Below, piece after piece: positions 1 to 5,460 of a stretch of 5,653 nt of DNA. The notes beneath the pieces were generated by a model. The model searched no databases, had not been told where the DNA came from, and was given only the letters and a program-made list of their open reading frames with translations. The DNA is from Betaproteobacteria bacterium RIFCSPLOWO2_02_FULL_68_150. Lineage in GTDB: Bacteria > Pseudomonadota > Gammaproteobacteria > Burkholderiales > SG8-39. The DNA lies in the NCBI GenBank assembly GCA_001771975.1, contig MERE01000203.1, forward strand, positions 1-5,653, read 5' to 3'. How positions within the stretch are numbered: the stretch's first letter is position 1; the number at the start of each line of letters is the position of its first letter. Both the position numbers and the translations under genes were made by a program.

Positions 1-656
1 GGGTCGAGGCCATGGCGCATCGCGGCCCAGAAGAACGCGGTCTCGAACAGCGACAGGTCGAGCCGCACGCCGTGTCCCGTGCGCGCGCGCTCCGCGAGCG
101 CCGCGAGCACCGCAATCGCCGCCGCGCTACCGCCGCCCATATCGGCGATCGCGATCGAGGAGCGCACCGGCGGTGCGAGCCATTGCCCGGGATAAGCCAG
201 CGCGCCCGCGGCGGCGACGTAGTTGACGTCGTGCCCGGGGCGCTCGCGCCAGGGGCCGGTCTGGCCGTAGCCCGAAATCGAGCAGTAGATGAGCCGGCCG
301 TTGTGCCGGCGCAGCGCGGCGTGGTCGATGCCGAGGCGCTCGGCGACCCCGGGGCGGAACCCTTCGAGCGCGATGTCGGCGGCGCGCGCCAGCCGCTGCA
401 CGACTTCCTTCGCCTCCGGCGCCTTGAGATTGAGCGCCAGCGAGCGCTTGTTGCGGTTTTCGGTGCGGAACTGCACCGGAATGTAGCGCCGGCCGGGATC
501 GCCGGCGAGGGCCTCGACCTTGACCACCTCGGCACCGAGGTCGGCGAGGATCGACGAGCAGAACGGCCCCGGCACGAAGAGCGAGAAATCCACCACCCGG
601 ATTCCCGCCAGCGGCGACCACGCGCCCTTGCCCGATGCGAGTCCCGGCTCAGCCAA
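1..656 (-). CDS. CaiB/BaiF-family CoA-transferase or racemase, 3' end outside window
   Basis: The first 218 codons of a class III CoA-transferase family protein are present; the C-terminal part lies beyond base 1. Translation from TTG at 656-654 gives an N-terminal Rossmann-type half: LAGIRVVDFS (residues 16-25), LADLGAEVVKVE (37-48), NRNKRSLALNL (67-77), ADIALEGFRPG (93-103) and ISGYGQTGPW (127-136). PGHDVNY (140-146) followed by ADMGGG (171-176) resembles alpha-methylacyl-CoA racemases: His142 and Asp172 are 30 residues apart, as are the catalytic His126 and Asp156 of the mycobacterial racemase MCR. Asp172 also fits the catalytic Asp of formyl-CoA transferase. Family members move CoA between carboxylic acids or epimerise 2-methylacyl-CoA in the cytoplasm; the substrate here is unknown. 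The gene overlaps the cupin gene by 8 nt, implying translational coupling. No ATG is available near the conserved N-terminus, hence the TTG choice. Family assignment is firm; transferase versus racemase is open. Confidence 0.9.
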   Translation of the reverse strand, partial: MAEPGLASGKGAWSPLAGIRVVDFSLFVPGPFCSSILADLGAEVVKVEALAGDPGRRYIPVQFRTENRNKRSLALNLKAPEAKEVVQRLARAADIALEGFRPGVAERLGIDHAALRRHNGRLIYCSISGYGQTGPWRERPGHDVNYVAAAGALAYPGQWLAPPVRSSIAIADMGGGSAAAIAVLAALAERARTGHGVRLDLSLFETAFFWAAMRHGLD

Positions 657-1026
657 TGCGCACCGCCTTGGCGGGATCTTCGCCGTAGGGCGGCGAGTAG
701 ATCACCATGACGCGGGCGCGCTCGCTGGTGACGATGAAAAGATGCGGCGCGTCGGCAGGAAAGAAGCACGCCTCGCCCGGCACCATCTCGAACTTGTCGC
801 CCGCCACTTCGACGTGGGCGTTGCCTTCGAGCAGATAGCACGCCTGCTCGATGCCCGGATGCGCGTGCGGCAGGGCGCCCTTGCCGCGCTCGACCTCGCC
901 GATCAGCACTTCGAGGTTTTTCGCGCCGACGGTTTGCGGGCCGATCAGCCGGAAGTTGCGCGTGCCGGTGTGGTTGGCCGGCGCATAAGGGCGGACGTCA
1001 GCCTGCCGGACGAGGTACTTGCTCAT
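649..1026 (-). CDS. Small single-domain cupin protein (125 aa)
   Basis: This complete 125-residue protein is a single conserved beta-barrel cupin. Motif 1 is PHAHPGIEQACYLLEG (residues 53-68), supplying His54, His56 and Gln61 or Glu60 as probable metal ligands; counting back from Gly68 favours Gln61, like the common HxHxHEQ variant. Motif 2 is the stretch from Gly76 through VPGEACFFPADAPH, supplying His95. The length suits one cupin domain with no fused regulator or enzyme domain. Small cupins of this kind can be metal-dependent enzymes or sugar or ligand binders, so no reaction can be named. There is no signal peptide, so it should be cytoplasmic. The ATG at 1026 lies 29 nt inside the pump gene and has AAGG 9 nt upstream. 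Its stop overlaps the CaiB-family start. The coupling on both sides suggests co-production with a pump and a CoA-acting enzyme, possibly for one substrate (inference). Confidence 0.9.
   Translation of the reverse strand: MSKYLVRQADVRPYAPANHTGTRNFRLIGPQTVGAKNLEVLIGEVERGKGALPHAHPGIEQACYLLEGNAHVEVAGDKFEMVPGEACFFPADAPHLFIVTSERARVMVIYSPPYGEDPAKAVRIG
654..669 (-). promoter_or_regulatory. Ribosome binding site and TTG start of the CaiB-family gene
   Basis: On the minus strand AAGG (669-666) lies 9 nt before TTG (656-654), inside the 3' end of the cupin gene. The in-frame codons upstream (ATC CCG CCA AGG CGG TGC GCA) contain no ATG or GTG. The next in-frame GTG is inside the conserved RVVDFS strand, too late for an intact fold. 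The AAGG plus 9 nt arrangement is the same as at the cupin start. Confidence 0.6.
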
Positions 1027-4000
1027 GGGGACTCGCCTTGGTCTCGGTCAAGCGGCCTACGAGCAGCACGTAGGCGGTGGGAATCACGAACAGCGTGAAG
1101 ACCGTGCCGAGCAGCAGCCCGCCCACGATCACCCAGCCGATCGCCTGGCGCGCCTCGGCCCCGGCGCCGGTCGCGATCGCGAGCGGCACCGCACCGAGCA
1201 CCATCGCGCCGGTGGTCATCAGGATCGGCCGCAGCCGCAGCGTGGCAGCTTCGATCACCGCGTCGAGCTTGGCGACGCCGCGGGCGCGTAACTGATTGGA
1301 GAATTCGACGATCAGGATGCCGTGTTTGGTGATGAGCCCGATCAGCATCACCAGGCCGATCTGCGAATAGACGTTGAGCGTGCCGCCGGTCAACTTGATC
1401 GCGCCCAGCGCACCGGTCATCGCGAGCGGCACCGTGAGCATGATCACGAACGGCGAGACGAAGCTCTCGAACTGCGCCGCCAGCACCAGGTAGATGAAGC
1501 CGAGCGCGAGCAGGAACGTGATCCAGAGCGCCGCGCCCGACTCGCGGAACTCGCGCGACACGCCGTCGAGCTCGAAGCGCGCGTTCTTGTCGAACACCTC
1601 GGCCGAGGCTTTCTCGAGGAACGTCAGGGCTTCGTCGATCGAACGCCCCGGCGCGAGGTTCGCCGACAGCACGGTGGCGCGCAGGCGGTTGAAGTGGTTC
1701 AGCTCCTTCGGGCCTACGGTCTCGCGCACCTTCACCAGGTTCTGCAGCTGCACCAGCTGGCCGTCGCGCGTGCGTACGAAGGTCGAAGTCAGGTCGGCCG
1801 GCCGCTCGCGGTCCTTCGCTTCGAGCTGCACGATGACGTCGTACTGCTTGCCCTCGCGCTGGAAGCGGGTCACCTGGCGCCCGCCGAGCAGCGTCTCGAG
1901 CGTGCGGCCGATGGTCTCGACGTCGATGCCGAGGCTCGCCGCCTTCTCGCGGTCGATCTCGACCGAGAGCTGCGGCTTGTTGAGGCGCAGGTCGACGTCC
2001 GGGTTGGCGAGCAGCCCCGAGGCCCGGGCTTTCTCCAGCAGCGCGTTGGAGAAGCGCTCCAGGTCCTCGTAGGAATTGGCCTGGATGACGAATTGCACCG
2101 GCGCGTTGCGAAAGCTCTGCCCGAGCGAAGGCGGATTCACCGGGAAGGCGAGCACCCCGGGCATGCTGGCGAACATCTTCGGCGCCAGCTCGTTGGTGAC
2201 CTGCAGCGTGCTGCGCTTGCGCTCTTCCCAGGGCGCGAGCTGGCTGAAGCCGATGCCGAAATTCACCGGGTTGGGGCGCTCGAGCCCGGGGGCCACCGCG
2301 GTGAAATAGGACTTGATCTCCGGCACCTGCGCGAGCAGCCCCTCGAGCTGGCGCACGTAGCGATCGGTGTACTCGACCGACGCGCCCTCGGGTGCGATCA
2401 CCAGCGCGATGAAAAAGCCCCGATCCTCGAGCGGCGAGAGCTCCGAGCGCAGCGTCTTGTAGAGCAGCGCCCCGGCCGCCGCGACCAGCACGAATGCGAG
2501 CACCACCACCCAGCGCAGCGCCAGCAGCCGGGTGAGCAGGCTGCGGTAACCCTGCGTCATGCCATGGAAGAAGCGCTCCATGGCGAGATACAGGCCGCCG
2601 TGCTGCTCGTGCTCCTTCAGGATGCGCGAGCACATCATCGGCGTCAGCGTGAGCGCCACCACGCCCGAGACGACCACTGCCGAGGCCACGGTGAGCGCGA
2701 ACTCGGTAAAGAGGCGCCCGGTATTTCCGGTCATGAAGCCGAGCGGCGCGAACACCGCCGCGAGCGTGAGCGACATCGCCACCACGGCGAAGGCAATCTC
2801 GCGCGAGCCGTCGGCGGAAGCCTGCAGCGGCGGTTTGCCGAGCTCGACGTGGCGGTGACAGTTCTCCAGCACCACGATGGCGTCGTCCACCACCAGGCCG
2901 ATCGCGAGCACCAGGCCGAGCAGCGTCAGCACGTTGATGGTGAAACCCATCAGGAACAGGATGAAGAAGGCGCCGACCAACGCTACCGGAATGGTGACGA
3001 ACGGGATCAGGGTCGAGCGGAACGAGCGCAGGAAGACGAAAATCACCAGCATCACCAGGGCGATCGCCTCCGCCATGCTGCGGTAGACCGATTCGATCGA
3101 GCGCTCGATGAAGATCGACGAATCGAACGCAATCGCGAGCTGCATGCCGGGCGGCAGCGTGCCCTGCAGCCGTGCCAGTTCCACCTTCACGCCCTGCGCC
3201 ACCGAAAGGGTATTCGCCGTGGACTGCTTCACCACGCCCATGCCGACCGCGGGGATGCCGTTGACGCGCACGATGTTGCGCTCGTCGAGCGCGCCCAGGC
3301 GCGCCTGCCCGACGTCCTTCAACCGCACCGGGTAGCCGCGCGCCTCGGCAACGATCATCTCGTTGAACTGGAACTCGCTGCGCAGGTCCGCCTGGGTGAG
3401 CACGGTGAATTCGCGCTGCATCGATTCGATGCGGCCCGAGGGGATCTCAACGTTCTGGCGCCGCAACGCGTTCTCCAGATCCTGCGGCGTGAGTCCGTAG
3501 GCGGCGAGGCGGTCGCGGTCGATCCACAGCCGCATGGCGTAGCGCCGATCGCCGCCGATGATCACCGAGGCGACGCCCGCCAGCGTCTTCAGGCGGTCGG
3601 CCACGTAGCGGTCGGCATAGTCCGACAGCTCGAGCGCCGAGTGCCGGTCGGATGACAGCCGCAGCCACATGATGGCCTGCGCGTCGGCCTCGATCTTGGA
3701 GACCACCGAGTCGTCCGACGCCGCGGGCAGCGCCGCGCGCACCCGTGCCACGCGGTCGCGCACGTCGTTCGCCGCTGCGTCGACGTTGCGCTCGAGCACG
3801 AACTCGATCGTGACCTGGCTAACCTCTTCGCGCGACACCGACTTGATGGTGCGCACGCCCTCGATGCCCGAGAGCGAATCCTCGAGCGGCTGCGTGATCT
3901 GCGACTCGATCACCTGCGGGCTCGCGCCCTTGTACACCGTGCGCACCGACATCACCGGCGTATCGATCTTCGGGTATTCGCGCACGCTCAGGCGCTGGAA

Positions 4001-4084
4001 CGAAACCAGCCCCAGCAGCACGATCATGAGGCTCATGACCGTGGCGAACACCGGGCGGCGGATGCAAAGTTCGGGGAGTTGCAT
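998..4084 (-). CDS. RND-family inner-membrane efflux pump, AcrB/HAE1-like (1028 aa)
   Basis: This is a full-length proton-driven RND permease, the inner-membrane part of a tripartite exporter with a periplasmic adaptor and an outer-membrane channel. The N-terminus, CIRRPVFATVMSL (7-19), is typical and enters TM1. Two large periplasmic domains lie at about 31-335 and 545-850, between TM1/TM2 and TM7/TM8, giving the usual 12 membrane segments. The TM4 signature GLVVDDAIVVLEN (396-408) carries Asp400 and Asp401, matching AcrB Asp407/Asp408. GLITKHGILIVEF (916-928) carries Lys920, matching AcrB Lys940. LRPILMT (951-957) carries Arg952, matching AcrB Arg971. The proton relay is therefore intact. 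At 1028 aa it is slightly shorter than AcrB and near MdtC in size. Substrates cannot be read from sequence. Its adaptor is encoded upstream, but 1375 nt of repeat DNA separate them. The start (ATG 4084) has AAAGG only 2 nt before it, a weak spacing. The last 29 nt overlap the cupin gene. Confidence 0.97.
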   Translation of the reverse strand: MQLPELCIRRPVFATVMSLMIVLLGLVSFQRLSVREYPKIDTPVMSVRTVYKGASPQVIESQITQPLEDSLSGIEGVRTIKSVSREEVSQVTIEFVLERNVDAAANDVRDRVARVRAALPAASDDSVVSKIEADAQAIMWLRLSSDRHSALELSDYADRYVADRLKTLAGVASVIIGGDRRYAMRLWIDRDRLAAYGLTPQDLENALRRQNVEIPSGRIESMQREFTVLTQADLRSEFQFNEMIVAEARGYPVRLKDVGQARLGALDERNIVRVNGIPAVGMGVVKQSTANTLSVAQGVKVELARLQGTLPPGMQLAIAFDSSIFIERSIESVYRSMAEAIALVMLVIFVFLRSFRSTLIPFVTIPVALVGAFFILFLMGFTINVLTLLGLVLAIGLVVDDAIVVLENCHRHVELGKPPLQASADGSREIAFAVVAMSLTLAAVFAPLGFMTGNTGRLFTEFALTVASAVVVSGVVALTLTPMMCSRILKEHEQHGGLYLAMERFFHGMTQGYRSLLTRLLALRWVVVLAFVLVAAAGALLYKTLRSELSPLEDRGFFIALVIAPEGASVEYTDRYVRQLEGLLAQVPEIKSYFTAVAPGLERPNPVNFGIGFSQLAPWEERKRSTLQVTNELAPKMFASMPGVLAFPVNPPSLGQSFRNAPVQFVIQANSYEDLERFSNALLEKARASGLLANPDVDLRLNKPQLSVEIDREKAASLGIDVETIGRTLETLLGGRQVTRFQREGKQYDVIVQLEAKDRERPADLTSTFVRTRDGQLVQLQNLVKVRETVGPKELNHFNRLRATVLSANLAPGRSIDEALTFLEKASAEVFDKNARFELDGVSREFRESGAALWITFLLALGFIYLVLAAQFESFVSPFVIMLTVPLAMTGALGAIKLTGGTLNVYSQIGLVMLIGLITKHGILIVEFSNQLRARGVAKLDAVIEAATLRLRPILMTTGAMVLGAVPLAIATGAGAEARQAIGWVIVGGLLLGTVFTLFVIPTAYVLLVGRLTETKASPHEQVPRPAG
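1024..1039 (-). promoter_or_regulatory. Ribosome binding site and ATG start of the cupin gene
   Basis: Minus-strand AAGG (1039-1036) precedes ATG (1026-1024) by 9 nt. The whole site lies inside the last codons of the RND gene, so initiation probably depends on ribosomes finishing the pump reading frame at 1000-998. Confidence 0.6.
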
Positions 4085-4092
4085 GGCCTTTA
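4082..4092 (-). promoter_or_regulatory. Translation start region of the RND pump (TAAAGGCCATG)
   Basis: The minus strand reads TAA AGGCC ATG: the stop of a 4-codon frame, then 5 nt, then the pump start. AAAGG is the only Shine-Dalgarno-like string close by and sits only 2 nt from ATG. Reinitiation by a ribosome ending at TAA is therefore more plausible than strong independent initiation (inference). The same layout, TAAAGGCAATG, recurs at the head of repeat units 2-8. Confidence 0.55.
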
Positions 4093-4104
4093 GGCGCGTC
4101 TCAT
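4090..4104 (-). CDS. Possible 4-codon leader frame (MRRA) ahead of the pump
   Basis: ATG AGA CGC GCC TAA lies between repeat unit 1 and the pump gene. Its ATG is 4 nt after the TAA of the frame in unit 1, and its own TAA is 5 nt before the pump ATG. It is visible in the sequence, but such a short frame can occur by chance. It is listed because it completes the stop/start chain running through the array. A role in coupling is inference. Confidence 0.25.
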   Translation of the reverse strand: MRRA

Positions 4105-4122
4105 GCCTTTACACACTCTCGG
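4104..4122 (+). repeat. Left terminal inverted repeat of the array
   Basis: TGCCTTTACACACTCTCGG at the pump-side end matches, in reverse complement, the adaptor-side end at 5430-5448 at 16 of 19 positions; the three mismatches are adjacent. Outward similarity continues weakly: GCGCGTCTCA here against GCGGTCT on the other side. Confidence 0.75.
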
Positions 4123-4154
4123 GCTTTCCGGCGCTCTTGCCGGAAAGCCCGAGA
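4117..4154. other. Hairpin A of the repeat unit (first of eight copies)
   Basis: The left arm at 4117-4132 is TCTCGGGCTTTCCGGC, the loop at 4133-4138 is GCTCTT, and the right arm at 4139-4154 is its exact reverse complement, giving 16 perfect pairs. It recurs at offsets 17-54 of every unit. B-type units change GC to CT in the left arm and GC to AG in the right, keeping all 16 pairs. Neither strand has a T run after the stem, so it is not a standard intrinsic terminator. Confidence 0.95.
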
Positions 4155-4208
4155 CCCTGATGCGCCCCCACTCGGTAGCACAGTCGTACCAGTGCGATGG
4201 CCCCAAGG

Positions 4209-4245
4209 TCTCGGCTTTTCCGCAAAAAGCGCGGAAATACCGAGA
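4209..4245. other. Hairpin B of the repeat unit (first of eight copies)
   Basis: The left arm at 4209-4223 is TCTCGGCTTTTCCGC, with a 7-nt loop at 4224-4230 and the right arm at 4231-4245. In units 2-8, 14 of 15 positions pair. The exception is C opposite A on the plus strand, which is G-U in a minus-strand transcript. Unit 1 has one extra T-T mismatch. The left arm shares its first 14 bases with the left arm of B-type hairpin A, so arms can also pair between hairpins. It recurs at offsets 109-145. Confidence 0.9.
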
Positions 4246-4270
4246 GATGGAAAAAGCAAAGCAACGCCGT

Positions 4271-4440
4271 CATTGCCTTTACACACTCTCGGGCTTTCCG
4301 GCGCTCTTGCCGGAAAGCCCGAGACCCTGATGCGCCCGCACCCGGTAGCACCGTCGTACCAGTGCGATCGCCCCAATGTCTCGGCTTTTCCGCAAAAAGC
4401 GCGGAAAAACCGAGAGATGGAAAAAGCAAAGCAACGCCGT
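4271..4440. repeat. Array unit 2 (hairpin version A)
   Basis: Hairpin A is perfectly paired, as in unit 1. The middle portion has offsets 68 G, 72 C, 82 C, 99 C and 107 T, a haplotype shared with unit 4. It differs from unit 3 at 11 sites. Two A-type units sit side by side here (1 and 2), the only break in strict alternation. The 54-codon minus-strand frame spans 4443-4279. Confidence 0.95.
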
Positions 4441-4610
4441 CATTGCCTTTATACAATCTCGGCTTTTCCGGCGTCTTTGCCGGAAAAGCCGAGACCCTGA
4501 TGCGCCCGCACCCGGTAGCACCGTCGTACCAGTGCAATGGCCCCAATGTCTCGGCTTTTCCGCAAAAAGCGCGGAAAAACCGAGAGATGGAAAAAGCAAA
4601 GCAACGCCGT
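4441..4610. repeat. Array unit 3 (hairpin version B)
   Basis: This is the first B-type unit, identical base for base to units 5 and 7. Hairpin A has arms TCTCGGCTTTTCCGGC and GCCGGAAAAGCCGAGA with loop GTCTTT. The 54-codon minus-strand frame spans 4613-4449 and ends GKDAGKAEIV instead of GKSAGKPESV. Confidence 0.95.
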
Positions 4611-4780
4611 CATTGCCTTTACACACTCTCGGGCTTTCCGGCGCTCTTGCCGGAGAGCCCGAGACCCTGATGCGCCTGCACCCGGTAGCACCGTCGTACC
4701 AGTGCGATCGCCCCAATGTCTCGGCTTTTCCGCAAAAAGCGCGGAAAAACCGAGAGATGGAAAAAGCAAAGCAATGCCGT
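4611..4780. repeat. Array unit 4 (hairpin version A)
   Basis: It differs from unit 2 at only three sites. Offset 45 is G, making a T-G pair in hairpin A; offsets 67 and 165 are T. The offset-165 change is silent in the minus-strand frame (Ala GCG to GCA). That frame spans 4783-4619. Confidence 0.95.
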
Positions 4781-4950
4781 CATTGCCTTTATACAATCTC
4801 GGCTTTTCCGGCGTCTTTGCCGGAAAAGCCGAGACCCTGATGCGCCCGCACCCGGTAGCACCGTCGTACCAGTGCAATGGCCCCAATGTCTCGGCTTTTC
4901 CGCAAAAAGCGCGGAAAAACCGAGAGATGGAAAAAGCAAAGCAACGCCGT
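4781..4950. repeat. Array unit 5 (hairpin version B)
   Basis: It is identical to units 3 and 7, which places recent amplification or gene conversion at the level of the 340-bp dimer. The 54-codon minus-strand frame spans 4953-4789. Confidence 0.95.
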
Positions 4951-5120
4951 CATTGCCTTTACACACTCTCGGGCTTTCCGGCGCTCTTGCCGGAGAGCCC
5001 GAGACCCTGATGCGCCCCCACTCGGTAGCACCGTCGTACCAGTGCGATGGCCCCAAGGTCTCGGCTTTTCCGCAGAAAACGCGGAAAAACCGAGAGATGG
5101 AAAAAGCAAAGCAACGCCGT
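4951..5120. repeat. Array unit 6 (hairpin version A)
   Basis: It has the offset-45 G of unit 4 but the middle haplotype of units 1 and 8, apart from C at offset 82. The hairpin B loop is AGAAAAC instead of AAAAAGC; both loop changes are silent in the minus-strand frame (CGC/CGT Arg, TTG/CTG Leu). That frame spans 5123-4959. The unit looks like a mosaic produced by recombination between units. Confidence 0.95.
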
Positions 5121-5290
5121 CATTGCCTTTATACAATCTCGGCTTTTCCGGCGTCTTTGCCGGAAAAGCCGAGACCCTGATGCGCCCGCACCCGGTAGCA
5201 CCGTCGTACCAGTGCAATGGCCCCAATGTCTCGGCTTTTCCGCAAAAAGCGCGGAAAAACCGAGAGATGGAAAAAGCAAAGCAACGCCGT
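5121..5290. repeat. Array unit 7 (hairpin version B)
   Basis: It is identical to units 3 and 5. The 54-codon minus-strand frame spans 5293-5129. Confidence 0.95.
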
Positions 5291-5460
5291 CATTGCCTTT
5301 ACACACTCTCGGGCTTTCCGGCGCTCTTGCCGGAGAGCCCGAGACCCTGATGCGCCCCCACTCGGTAGCACAGTCGTACCAGTGCGATGGCCCCAAGGTC
5401 TCGGCTTTTCCGCAGAAAACGCGGAAAAACCGAGAGATGGTAAAGGCAAGACCGCACCGT
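5291..5460. repeat. Array unit 8 (hairpin version A, next to the adaptor gene)
   Basis: It matches unit 6 except for A at offset 82 and seven changes in the last 20 bases, where GGTAAAGGCAAGACC replaces the GGAAAAAGCAAAGCA of the other units. This tail restores an inverted copy of the unit head (TGCCTTTAC), so this unit may preserve the original end of the founding element. The minus-strand 54-codon frame spans 5463-5299, and its ATG overlaps the adaptor stop. Confidence 0.95.
5430..5448 (-). repeat. Right terminal inverted repeat of the array
   Basis: CCGAGAGATGGTAAAGGCA is the inverted partner of 4104-4122. Only unit 8 has this version; the corresponding site in other units reads GGAAAAAGCA, which spoils the match. 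Measured from the head of unit 8 (5294) to 5448, a single 155-bp element with imperfect inverted ends is outlined. Confidence 0.7.

Larger units (their letters stand above)
4101..4270. repeat. Array unit 1 (hairpin version A, next to the pump gene)
   Basis: The head reads TCAT instead of CATT, so the minus-strand ATG is shifted by one base. It carries T at offset 138, which puts a second mismatch in hairpin B. The middle portion (offsets 68 C, 72 T, 82 A, 99 G, 107 G) matches unit 8 at the opposite end. The 54-codon minus-strand frame spans 4273-4109. Confidence 0.95.
4101..5460. repeat. Tandem array of eight 170-bp units between adaptor and pump genes
   Basis: Eight units start at 4101, 4271, 4441, 4611, 4781, 4951, 5121 and 5291. 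Every unit is exactly 170 bp, and differences are substitutions only. Each holds hairpin A at unit offsets 17-54 and hairpin B at offsets 109-145, so the array contains sixteen hairpins. Hairpin A occurs in two versions, giving the order A A B A B A B A. Units 3, 5 and 7 are identical; the outermost units differ most, in the first 3 bases of unit 1 and the last 20 of unit 8. I counted 100 G+C in the 170 bases of unit 2 (59%), visibly lower than the flanking genes. The unit encodes no recognised protein domain, and no transposase is present. It fills nearly all of the adaptor-pump intergenic stretch. The repeat structure is certain; its function is unknown. Confidence 0.98.

Noticed and set aside
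127..621. 164-aa minus-strand frame opening the left end
   Set aside because: It is out of frame with the CaiB-family protein, whose conserved motifs lie in the TTG-started frame over the same bases.
1023..2633. 536-aa minus-strand frame inside the RND gene
   Set aside because: It is an Ala/Arg/Gly-rich out-of-frame shadow of the pump gene; the pump frame is intact through this region, so there is no frameshift.
1322..3655. 777-aa plus-strand frame opposite the RND gene
   Set aside because: It is rich in His, Arg, Glu and Gln, has no recognisable domain, and is the antisense shadow of a strongly conserved RND gene in GC-rich DNA.
4117..4154. Hairpin A or B as an intrinsic transcription terminator
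   Set aside because: The stems are strong, but no T run follows on either strand. Partial termination or attenuation by another route cannot be excluded.
4450..4457. Promoter -10 box (TATACAAT) in B-type units
   Set aside because: The string resembles a -10 element on the plus strand, but nothing like TTGACA lies about 17 nt upstream, and it would point against the operon.
4103..5350. Plus-strand proteins of about 100-157 aa within the array
   Set aside because: They cross unit boundaries in changing frames because 170 is not a multiple of three. They run against the operon, have no credible ribosome binding site, and exist because the same open stretch is copied several times.
4109..5449. 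Minus-strand proteins of 91-145 aa starting MGPLHWYDG or similar within the array
   Set aside because: They begin inside one unit and run into the next. The internal ATG at the unit head, with AAAGG in front, gives the 54-codon frame, which is the only version repeated consistently in every unit.
4101..5460. CRISPR array
   Set aside because: The repeated unit is 170 bp with no short repeat/unique spacer alternation; the whole unit is repeated, including the segments between hairpins. No cas gene is nearby.
4101..5460. Relation to eukaryotic alpha satellite (171-bp units with higher-order repeats)
   Set aside because: The similarity is only in period and organisation. The flanking genes are plainly bacterial and the sequence shows no resemblance that I can see.
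4101..5460. Insertion sequence or classical REP/RAYT element
   Set aside because: No transposase is encoded, and I see no REP-type conserved tetranucleotide next to the stems. A non-autonomous MITE-like origin is kept only as a hypothesis.
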